In this document: piece after piece, positions 18,915 to 29,228 of the stretch | Position numbering within the stretch: position 1 is the first letter of the stretch | Layout of the letters: every line of letters begins with the position of its first letter | From: Holothuria scabra | Taxonomy: Eukaryota; Echinodermata; Holothuroidea; Aspidochirotida; Holothuriidae | Direction of reading: 5' to 3' | Assembly: GCA_037179385.1 (NCBI GenBank) | Contig: CM074179.1 | Coordinates: 34,869,905-34,933,904, forward strand | Length of the DNA stretch: 64,000 nt | The notes under the pieces: model-generated | What the model was told of the DNA's origin: nothing | Seen by the model: the letters and a program-made list of their open reading frames with translations, nothing else | Database searches by the model: none | Program-made: the position numbers and the translations under genes

Positions 18915-20140
18915 GTCTTTTCAGTTAGTACAGTAGCCCAGTTTTTATTTGAACTTTAGGATTTGTTCATGGCGGGAAGAGGGGCTGTTGTTTCTTTTTG
19001 GCCACTCCTCTCAACCCTATTTCTTGATAGTACAAAGATGGACCACTTGTCTCCCAGCTCCTTGGCTGGACGCATAAAGAAATCATAGAAGAGTAACCAA
19101 TGATGGAGTAAATCCGGACCTTCTATGCTAATAGTCAGTCACTAGCTTTATTTTGAAGCATATTTGCCAACAATGAAGCAAGTGCTGAGTAGTCCTTGAA
19201 CAAGACCGTGTACTGCGCTTAACGGTAGGACCTACTCCGTACACAGTCTAGTGTGGAGTAAAATGAAGTGGACGAAGCATAGTCCCGTTCAAGGACTCGT
19301 GCTGAGTAGCCTACTTAGCCATACGTTATGCTCTGTTGTGTTGCTTACTCCTGCCTGAAATGGTTTTATCGGTTCTCGACTCCTCTTTCACCGTTCTTTA
19401 TGTTAAATAATGACGCCCTCTAAAGCTCTCTGACTGCACCGCTGCATGCATATGACAACTGTCTCGTGGAAGGCGGAATAACTGTTGACGCTGTGTGTTT
19501 TAACATCCGTGTTTCGTTAATTCGCAATGCATGCTACATGCATGCTGTCAAAACGTTTCGGTCAGACTGCTGTCAAAATAGCTTCTGCTTTTACCACTGA
19601 AATAAAGCATGATAATAGAACTACAGCACAAGTCGCTTAATCCAATGCAGTAAAGCCAATTCGTTCCGTACAGGGAATTGGCAATGCCCTGCTCCGTAGT
19701 AGCTAGATGAAGATACTGTACAATAACGTCTTGATACTGTTCAACGATAGTGGACGCAATGGCGCCGTGTTACGTATACCAATTTGGAAGCAGCGATTGA
19801 TTCTCCAGGCTTATCACTTCAGTGTGAAAAGGCCGAACCACATTACATCGCGTTTTCTGGAAATTTATCCGCAATGCTCTTTCATGAAGCTAACTCCTTA
19901 AATCAGCCTTGTAAGTGTAGTATTTGCTTTTCTGAAGTTGATTTTTGTTTAAAGACGGCCACAGATTGCACTTACTGCTATTTTTAAAGGGTAGAGCATG
20001 GATATTTGTACGAACTAAGTTACGGTACGCGCAGGGAAATGAGTTGTGGGCCATAACAGGCTTCACAAAAGAAATTGTTAGTCGGCCAGTAAATGCCAAT
20101 ATTGTAGTGCGGCGCACTACAATAATTAGAACAACTGTTT
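18915..20140. mobile_element. 1.2-kb insertion of unknown type, arm A only
   Basis: Absent from arm B (homologous point about 49,150). Both borders carry a copy of AATTGTAGTGCG-type sequence that is single in arm B, and the right border has TTGTAGTGCG facing its complement with one base between (about 20,103-20,123). Inside, CCTTGAACAAGACC near 19,195 is partly mirrored by CCCGTTCAAGGACT near 19,284. No open frame resembles a transposase. Confidence 0.4.
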
Positions 20141-21894
20141 TTGTAGTGCGAAGAGTAAGAGGGTGCATTGTTATTGTGAACACTCCGCTCTGTTCGTTTG
20201 ACAAATTCAAGTTGTTTCAAATGAATTTGAAAACAAAAGTGGTTTGATGAGAATGTGTGAGATCTTATCACTTTGGTCTAACTGGCAATTTTGAACTTGC
20301 AGGGAAGTACCTCAAAGCCAAGGAAAAGTAATGGAATGTTACTTGCCAACTCTCAGTTTGTACCCACAACAAATTGCAAACAAGGCTAAAGCTAAATGAA
20401 ATATTAAATTTCAATGATAAACAATAGCAATACACACTGGGGTGACGCTTGGATATACTGTTGTTGTCAATTATGGCAATGAGGCTATTTAAAGTTTTTT
20501 TTTTTTTATCCACACTCATAGCTGAACTCAGATGTTTCAGTTTCATTGCTGTTGTTAAGTCCAAGAACCAAGTCACCAACAAATAGATACAGGCTCCTAG
20601 CTTCAGCGAAAAAGGGGCAGGGGAAAATGTAGGTGTAGGACCCACTGTGCGCGAAACTTGAAGGGCTGTGCACCATCTGCCAATAAAATCTCCCCAAAGT
20701 TACAGGTTTATACTGTATGCTTTCTTGAAGTATACTGAGATGTTATAAACTGAGATGTTAGCCTTCCACTTCACACCCAGATGACTGCATTAGAATTCAT
20801 GCAAGTGTTACCACTCTTTGGAAACGTACTCATTGGAAGGGTCTGATGGTTTGATGCACACCCAGCCGGAGAAATTAAAAAGAGACAGAGTGGGGGAGAA
20901 AGAGGCAGGGTATAGGGTGCGGAAAGACCCTCACATGAGGGGGCCATTGTGAAACTGAAGAGGGGGCGGGTGGGCTGCCCCTGTGAAACAATGAAGTCTG
21001 ATACATGCATCCTTACACCTACCAAGAATAACATCGTATTTCACAACCTCGGGCAAAGGCATTTAAGCAAATGTCATCTGGTGGTATATGGAATTTCCTT
21101 CTTCCCCTGCACTTGACAAACTGGTATTATGGTATGTCAGATTGTTCGATCTACACTCATACTGTAGCTGCACTTAGATGTTCACTTCTGTTGTTAAGTC
21201 CATGAACCAACAAATATGAATCCATATGCCTGCCAAGAATGGTACCTTATTTCACACTCTAAGGCCAAAGCATAAGCAAATGTCATCTGTTGGTCCGTGG
21301 AAATCTCTTCTCCGAAGGCTGGCACTGGACAGATTGGTGGCGGCCTATGAGAGAAAGAAAGTATTATGAGATGTACTCTCATAAGGTGAAAGACATACAG
21401 TGCTAAACTTAACAAAACACTTTATTACAGTATTATTTTGTATTTGACAATGACATCATTAACTTTTCCTGAATATTCTTTAGAATAGCCTTTAGGATAT
21501 TGGGATCACTAAGAGAAATCAATGGTTAGAAGCAGCAATTTACACACTGTAATAATTACACAATGAATAGAGATCTAACTGCCCTTTCTGGAAGTAAAAC
21601 TATGTATAGGTCCATTATGCTGTTGAAATTGTTGGTAGTGTCATTTTGCATTCAGTGAGAGTTTGCCACCACAGTATTGACTGAAAGTTTGCTCCCAAAC
21701 TATTAATGTGTTTTGTAGAGTGACACCATTCTAGAGTGTAGGCCAACCAACTGAGAACGTGTTTTTCAACTGGTTTTCAATAGGGTGGTCATGTCTTGAT
21801 CACATACGAGAAAGTTTTTGGCGTAAAAACCCCCTCATGGCCGGAAAATGTCCTTCCTGGTGTTTTATTAGTGTGTAGAAAATGGGAATCGTGT
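20141..21894. other. Arm-shared non-coding block
   Basis: Pairs with about 43,070-44,190 and 48,880-49,150. A partial direct repeat (GTTGTTAAGTCCA-GAACCAA near 20,545 and again near 21,190) suggests an old internal duplication. The site where arm B carries a foldback element is near 20,411-20,425. No gene seen. Confidence 0.5.
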
Positions 21895-22403
21895 AAAAAT
21901 GAAACAAGAGGGCAATCCACGGAGTTGCATATCTCATCGCTTACATGTGCGCAAGTTGGTTACAGAACTTGAACTATTCATGTGCTAGAAGTTTTATCTG
22001 TGCTGAATTTTATGCCACAGAAGAATGTCAATGACAAAAATTACATACTAAAACTCCATGCCACAATCTTGAAGTCCAAGGGAAGCGATTTTTTTCGTTC
22101 CAAGGGACGGAAGTTTTTTTCGTAAGATAGCGAGGGGAAAGAATATGGCGCAAACCAATCAAATTCTTGGAACAGGCGCACCCCTTATTTCAAAAATCAT
22201 CATTTGGATATTTAAATTCTGACACCGGATCATATAAGAACTGGAGAAATAGACTACCCAACCTTGGTAACGCTTGCCCTTTTAATCCAGTAGGCCTGTC
22301 TAAGATTTTGGAATAAATTTATTTTTTAAGATGCTGTTATCCCCTTGCAACACTATGGAAAAAAACAACAAGCTTGGCTGTTACACTAAACTGATACGAG
22401 TAG

Positions 22404-24743
22404 TACGGAAGCGTAGAAGGGACATGCGAAAGAAAAAAGCTCTCTCAGCAAAATGACAATTTTCGTAGAATTGACATTTTTAGGACTAAAATTATGTCTT
22501 CAAAGTGACAAAAATCCGTAATTTGGCGTTTTAATTAACTTGTCAAAATGTTAAAATTCCGAAAGTTGTCATTTTGCGGACTTAAAAATCTCGACAAAAT
22601 GACAAAATTCAGAAAGTTGTCACTTTGCTGAGTTAGAACATCTCGTCAAAATAACAAAATGCAGAAAATTGTCATTTTGCCGAAATAGATCATCTCGTCT
22701 AAATGCCAAAATTCAGAAAAATGACATTTTGAGGAGTTTAAACATTTCGTCAAAATCGTAAAATTCAGAAAAATGTCATATTGGCGAATTACAACTTCTC
22801 GTCAAAATGGCAAAATTCGAAAAATTGTCATCTTGCCGAGTTAGATCATCTTGTTTAAACGGCGAAATTCTATGGAAGCATTAAGGTGCCATCAAGTTAA
22901 GAACTTAGTCACAAAATGATGAAATGTTTACTTATTTTCCTAGCATTTTGCAGAAAATGATGACATGCAAACTTACAATACATCAACGATTCAAAATTTC
23001 ACAGAAAATTGATGAATTACGCATTCAACGAATATTACTCATTCCCCTTTTTGCAGAAAAATAATGAATTACTCATGTATCCCAAATTTTTTGTATCATA
23101 GTTATGTTCTTTCCCCAATTTGGTGCCGTTTATAATACAATCATGAGTGAAAGCGCTTTACGAACAAGAAGAAGAAATATGTAAACCGTGGAATCATTAG
23201 GTAATAAAATTATGCTGAAAAGTATTCAAAATTTTGGACAGTTCATTTTTCAATGCAATATGTACATTCGGTCTAAGTCTCGGTCTTGGACTTTGTCGGT
23301 CTCGGTCTCCAATTCTGCCCTGGTCTCGGTCTCGACACGTTTTGGGCTCGGTCTTGGATATGCTGGTATCGACTAAAACACTGGTTCAGATACGCTGCTT
23401 CTATAAGGGTAATTAAATCACAGTCGTTGCTTTTGTCTTAAACCAAGCCCGGACTTGTATAGCTTTCAGGTAGAAATTATGACAAACTTAGCCGTTGTGT
23501 CCATTTTTAAGGGCGTTTAGACTTTGCTGATATTAACGTCCCAATAACAACGAAAAAAGCTATTATATGGGTCCTTTTGAGAAGGTAGCAGTGAATAGAA
23601 AGGAAGTGATTTAATTGTAGGGTCTAATATGTTGCTACACCTTGTACACATATCACACTAGAAGCATAGCAAGAGAGGAAGGGGCAAAGTGCTCCCGGAA
23701 AAAAAGTAAAAGGTAAAATTGTTAAGACAGTAAAATGAAAGAAAGAAAGCCCAGAAAGATTGCCCCGACCCCAAATTCGAATTTGATCTGAAGTCTGGAA
23801 GTTTTATCCCCGCTTCCTGCCTCAAGAGGTCAGATTGCCCCAAACAGATAAACAGAAATGTTTCGTTATGAAAACATGTGTATTAGTTTTAATGACGGCG
23901 CGCTTTATTCTACCCCTTTAAAATGTAGAAATAGGAATCTAAAGCAGATCCACAATTCGTCATTTTTCTGCCAATTGACAATATGCTTACTTTATTACTT
24001 GCGATATGTGAGTAATTCAGTGCAAAAATGTTGAACTGTTGAAATATTGTGCGTTTGCATTTTATCATTTATATGCAAAATGTTAAGATAATAAGACTCA
24101 TTTCATTATTTTGTTGCAAAATGTTGAGATAATGCGATGACTAAGTTCGTAATTTGATGGCACGTTAACGTTTCCATACAATTGCGCCCTGAGGCGAAAT
24201 GGCAATCTTCCAAATTTTGCCGTTTTGACAAGATGTTTTTTCTGGGCAAAATGTCATATTTTCCGAATTTTGCGATTTCGACGAGATGTTCTAACTCGGC
24301 AAAATGACAAAATTCCAAATTTTGCCATGTTGACGAGATGTTCTACCTCGGCAAAATGACAATTTTCCGAATTTTGCCATTTTGACAATATGTTGTGACT
24401 CGGCAAATTAACAATTTTCTGAATTTTGCCATTCTGACGAGATGTTCTATTTCGGCAAAAGGCCAATTTTCGGAATTTTGCCATTTTGACAACATGTTCT
24501 TACTCGGCAAAATAAAAAATTGGGGAACTTTGTCATTTTGACGAGATGTTGTTTGGTCGGCAAAAAATAAATTTTCCGAATTTTGCCATTTTGACGAGAT
24601 GTTTTATCTTGTCAAAATGACAATTTTCCGAATTTTGTCTTTCTAAGGAGTCCATTAAGTCGTCAAAATGTCAATTTTACGAAAATTGTCACTTTGCCGG
24701 GACAGTTCTTTTTTCTTTTGAGTGGCCCTTCTACGCTTCCGTA
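22404..24743. mobile_element. Foldback-type element A
   Basis: Outer inverted ends TACGGAAGCGTAGAAGGG enclose long inverted arms made of tandem units. The outer units (22,440-22,880 and 24,170-24,715) are about 60 bp, each carrying TTGTCATTTTGCCGA and CATCTCGTCAAAATGACAA or variants. Inner units carry TTTTGCAGAAAATGATGAATTAC-like words (22,910-23,100 and 23,960-24,130). The centre (about 23,400-23,830) is shared with the arm B element. The structure matches Foldback/TU-class elements, inferred from architecture only. It lies within a 5.5-kb block absent from arm B. Confidence 0.75.
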
Positions 24744-27430
24744 GATTAGATATGGACGCAACGATTATAAAAGTAAGACCAGGGAGAGACGCTTTCGGGG
24801 ACGCTTTAGACAAGTGCGAAATTGTTATTATTCAGGCGCTAGCTGGGCGTATTCTCCATTTTGACGCGACGGCAAACTTCATGTGTGTCGAGCTGATATG
24901 CACATCAAGTGCGTCTCAATTGAAAAACTGGGCGTGTGCGCGATGTTGAACGTGTGGCGTTAGAAGATTTCCGGGCGACGCACAAACCTTTTCTGCGTAC
25001 TGGCCTGTGGCAAGGAAATTGTCACGTGTTTTTTGGCAATGCTTCAGAACCGCCAAGTTTTAAGGGCACTAATATGTAAGATAGGTAGGCCCTATGCCTA
25101 ACCTAATGTTAGTCACCCACAGTTTCATATCTTGGGTTATAACTCAAGCCTATGAATGGCGTAGGTTAGCCCCAGACCTAGCCTACATACTGTTAATCAG
25201 CTTGAGATTTCAGGTCTAGCCCTAGGTTTGACGTTAACTTTCATATTGCTAGGCCTAACAGTTACAGCAACTTTGGAGTGAAAACAACTGTCTGCATAGA
25301 CCATTTGAGATCACTCTAGATATAAGGGCCATCAAAGTGAAGTGCGAGCAGGAACTTAAAAATCTCACTGCAGCATACAAGCTAGTGAAAAAAGAATTTG
25401 AGTTGTGAAGACGAGACTGTTACTACGAAGTACTAACCTAGGAGTCTAGCTTATTTATATTAATTGATGAAAAATGGGCTAGTTACAAAACATTAAAGTG
25501 GGGATGACATGGCCAAAGTAATTGTTCCTCGGTAAAGGTTCTTTGGGTACACCTTGACATAAAGTGAATGATTTCCCTATTAAATTATGTCCATAAATAC
25601 CGAAATACGACATTCTGAATTCCCAATTACAGGCCAGACTCAGCCCATTTGAAATTCGAAAGGGAAAAACGTCTGTGAAAGCGTCTCAAAAATGGTGACG
25701 TCATTGGAGGCACGGTTAGCAACACTGTACCAGAGAGCTCACAATCATTGAATCATGTACATGGTAACGCGTGTTAGCGCATACATAATTGCAAACACCG
25801 GTGCTCGAATAGCAGTGAGCGTGGCCACTGCCTACATTGTGAATTGTGCATTGCGCGGTGACTGCTTAGTATTCGCAATAGCATCTTCATCAAACAGCTC
25901 ATACAGTAAAGACGCGCTCGTAGTGGGGACGCGCTTGTTGTGGTCTGCCCATACATATTCATAGCTGTTCTTTATAGCGACTGAACAGTGTCTTTCTTGC
26001 ACAAAAACAGAACTATTTTTACCCGTGCGCATATACACGCGAACATATTGGCCAATGATTTGCTCCGAATCCCCACCATGGTCCGCGCCTTTCGCTCTGT
26101 ATGTTGGACTCTGTATTGTGATGCAATCGTTTTCATGAGGTTGCTAAGATAAGATAACCTTACCGGACGTTACATTAGTTCCACATCTAAATGCGCACCG
26201 TAGGGTTTGTGCCGCCAATTGCGTCATAAAAGTCAGGTGAGCTGTTGCGGCATTTTTCGAAATTGGATTTTGAACGCAGTTTTCCTTCGAATATCATTTA
26301 TGCCGAATTGTAAGGGTTTTTAATGGGGTGTGGGATGATATTTGTAAAATACTGTATTTAATCTTGCAATGCACAAAAGTTTTTGTGGCCGTGTCATGCC
26401 CACTTTAACCTTTGACAATCTGTAACGTGAACTATGTCCTTGGTTGCCATGGCAACCACACGTATCGGTACAACTTACAGTATCATGCCCCGGCTATTAC
26501 ACTTAAACTTTCAGATTTGTGGGATGCTTCCGTTAAGAGTGAAAGTGAATACAAAAAAAAAAAGGATTTGACCCCCTGTCACGTGACCTTTGACCTTGGT
26601 TGCCCTGGTAACTACATACTTTGGTAGAACTAGTCTACCCTATTATACTTTTTTTTTCATGTAAAATAAAGGTTTTCTTTTGAAGTTTTAGTACAAAATA
26701 GGAAAAAATGTGTTTTTTTGCAAAATGTGACCATTGACCTCTGACCTTTGACCTTTACTTCCGAGGGTCTGAGAGACATAAGTTCCTACCCTGGGGTACC
26801 CACCTACCAATTTTGAAAAGAATCGGTCCAGGCCACTAGGAGGAGTTTGAGGGACAAAAACGTTGTTTTACGAACAAATTATCACTTGAAATTTTTTTGT
26901 TCCACTCTACCACTTGACCTTTGACCTCTGTTGCTATTTAAACTACTACTTTTGGTAGGTCTAGATGCAATCATCATATGTGTGAAGTTTCGTGTCAGGA
27001 AAACGTTTCATTTTGGAAATATAGCAGAAAATGTGATTTCACTAAATTTGACCTTTGACCTGAAACCTTTGACCTTCACTTCCGGTTGTGTATTAAAATG
27101 CAATTGTTCCACCTGAGGTACCATCCTACCAAGTTTGAAGAAAATCGGCCTAGCCGTTTACAAGATATTAGGAAAACAAAATTGGACACACCCACCCACA
27201 CCTACACACACTCACCCACCAACACACACACACACACAGGGACAGGTTTTGACCCCTCTCTCGGCCTTGGACCTTCAGTCACCCCGGGGTACCTCACCAT
27301 GGGTTAGACCTCGAGACTAGTAACCTGGGAAAATTTACCGTTACCAGGGTAACCATTGCGATTTAAGCTGGCATTGCCATATATAGCCGCATAGGCAAAG
27401 TGACTACAATATCTCATCCTTCTCACGAAG
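24744..27430. other. Right part of the 5.5-kb arm A-specific block
   Basis: Contains the 'taggcctaac' rich run (25,085-25,260), an unremarkable stretch to 26,390, then a repeat built on TGACCTTTGACCT words (26,400-27,240) ending in CA repeats. The 75-codon frame at 24722-24949 begins inside the foldback end and has no recognisable domain. A 12-bp inverted word (ATCTCATCGCTT, about 21,931 and 27,425) lies near the outer borders of the block (about 21,895-27,430). Confidence 0.45.
26400..27240 (+). repeat. Dispersed-repeat tail with TGACCTTTGACCT words and CA microsatellite
   Basis: Several TGACCTTTGACCT or close variants occur near 26,590, 26,740, 26,910, 27,046 and 27,068, interleaved with units of the form TACCAAGTTTGAAGAAAATC (27,128) and 'ggtaccc...cctaccaattttgaaaag' (26,795). 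The block finishes with a CA-rich microsatellite at 27,187-27,240. Most likely the terminal part of a non-autonomous retroelement or a decayed tandem family. Confidence 0.5.
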
Positions 27431-28558
27431 CGATGAGATAATTATCCAGTTGTTAGAAAGGTTTCCTTGCCCACCCCCCCCCCCCCAAAAAAAAAATAAA
27501 GTTGCCGGGACGGAAGTGTATGTGGCCTATGTGTGTGTGTGTGTGTTGGAGGTGGAAGTGGGAGTGCACTGGCGCCTGGGTGAACGTGAAATTGATACTT
27601 ACGTAAAGGTTGCCTACATGCCCTTTAAGTAGACCTACATCCTTCCGGTTAGGTCAGGGGGTTCCAATCTACGTGTGGTACGCATATCACTAATGACAGT
27701 ACCCAGCGTGGTACATAGCGTGCTTACTTTTCCTATTGTTTCTTATTCTCACTCATACATCCATCAAATATTTATGTAGGCTGCACGCCAACTGATTATT
27801 GCGTTCTGCTTAGATGGTGTCATTACAGCTAAACACTACTCTTTGCCCATCCCCAGCACCCCACCCCAATGAAAATGTCTAGTGTAGCCACTGACTATTA
27901 CAGTGGTACTCGGTGGCACCGCGCAAATGTGAAATGATACTCCCCAAGAAAAAGTTGTTAACCTTGTAGTTAGAGTAACCGAAAAATCAAATAATATACC
28001 TCTCCTGGGTTTTATTTTTCCACCCAGAAATATGCTAAAACCTCAGAGCGTCCGGGGGCTTTGTCCCCCCCCCCCCGGTCCCACCAGGGCTTTGCCCCTG
28101 GACCGCACGAGGAGCCCTAAGGCGGGCCACTAGATCCCTCCTGCAAGACGTCGCGCTTCGCGCTCGGTTTGGCGCTGGGCGAAGATCTTTACACCCCAGC
28201 ATTGTCCTTAACCCTCCGTTTGCCCTCCCCCCCCCCCTCCAATGACATTCTGAAGAATTGTGTTCATTGGAAGAATGGAATAACCAAGTAAAAACTTAAC
28301 TCGCTAATGAACTTACAGATACAGTTTACGGAACATGCTTTGTTAATTAAGAACCAACAACTAGCTACCAAAGTGTTTCAAAGACAACCCCGAGTTTATG
28401 GTTTGGACGAAATGTGTTAAACCCTGTATATGTGTAGCTATAAGACCAAAAGAGAGAACAACTGACATAATTCCTTCCCTTTGTAGAACTTTCGTTCCCT
28501 AATTTTTAAATTTCCTTTACCTTCATGTTTTTTATCGTCAGTATATATCACTTTACAC
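27431..28558. other. Arm-shared block with GT and C runs
   Basis: Pairs with about 42,060-43,060. Includes C/A runs at 27,471-27,500, a GT run at 27,530-27,547 and the phrase CCAGGGCTTTGCCCCTGG near 28,085, common in dispersed repeats. Long frames such as 42741-43217 in arm B cross these runs and are not kept in arm A. Confidence 0.5.
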
Positions 28559-29228
28559 CAAAGATATTATAAACATAGATACCAAACTTAAAATGGCGCC
28601 GTGACTCCTTATGGAGGCGGAAACCTAGGGGCGGATGTGCTGATCACCAATCAGTCCTTTTGAAAGCTAACAGTTAATTGATATCTTTCGGTAGTATAAA
28701 TACGTGTGATTTTAAAACATTTCAATTCTTGCAAACACCGTTCTTCAATAAATTTCTCTCACATGAAACAGTTTTAGGCTTCTTCTCCGGCTTTCTACAA
28801 AAGAACATTTGAACATTAACGCACAACGACTGTTTTGAAGTTCATTGGCTTACTGATCGGTCAGTTTCTATGGTATCTTCACAATTGCACATCTATGCAC
28901 GCGTTTACATTCTTACGCGCTTACAACACAAAATCAGCTACTGCGTTCTTTTTCCAAGCACTCGGAAGTACGCGTCAATTATTCCGGACTTCACACGGAG
29001 AAATGCATTGTGCGCGTACAGAACTCGCTTTGAAAATGCACGCACGCTGACATCTCGTCACAATGGAATTTTCTGTTACGCATGCGTCATTGTGCACGCA
29101 GATAACCGAATAGAACTGTGCGCATGTCAAATGAACACTTCCGCCCCTCCGATTGAGCCTCCGTGAGGAGTCAGCGCGTCTAACAGTGTAGGGATAGGAG
29201 TTTGGTATCTACGTTTATAATATTTTTG
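28559..29228. mobile_element. 670-bp hAT-like MITE with perfect 8-bp target duplication, arm A only
   Basis: Inverted ends start CAAAGATATTATAAACATAG (left) and CAAAAATATTATAAACGTAG (right, complemented), continuing into GATACCAAACT on both sides. Exact flanks CTTTACAC lie at 28551-28558 and 29229-29236. Arm B at about 42,030-42,055 has a single CTTTACAC (complemented) and no insert. No transposase frame. Confidence 0.88.

Noticed and set aside
22440..24700. CRISPR-like array because of regular ~60-bp units
   Set aside because: Units are imperfect, lie in inverted orientation within transposon arms, have no conserved-repeat/unique-spacer pattern, and the DNA is animal.
24722..24949. 75-codon frame at the right end of foldback element A
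   Set aside because: It starts inside the inverted terminal repeat and has no recognisable domain.
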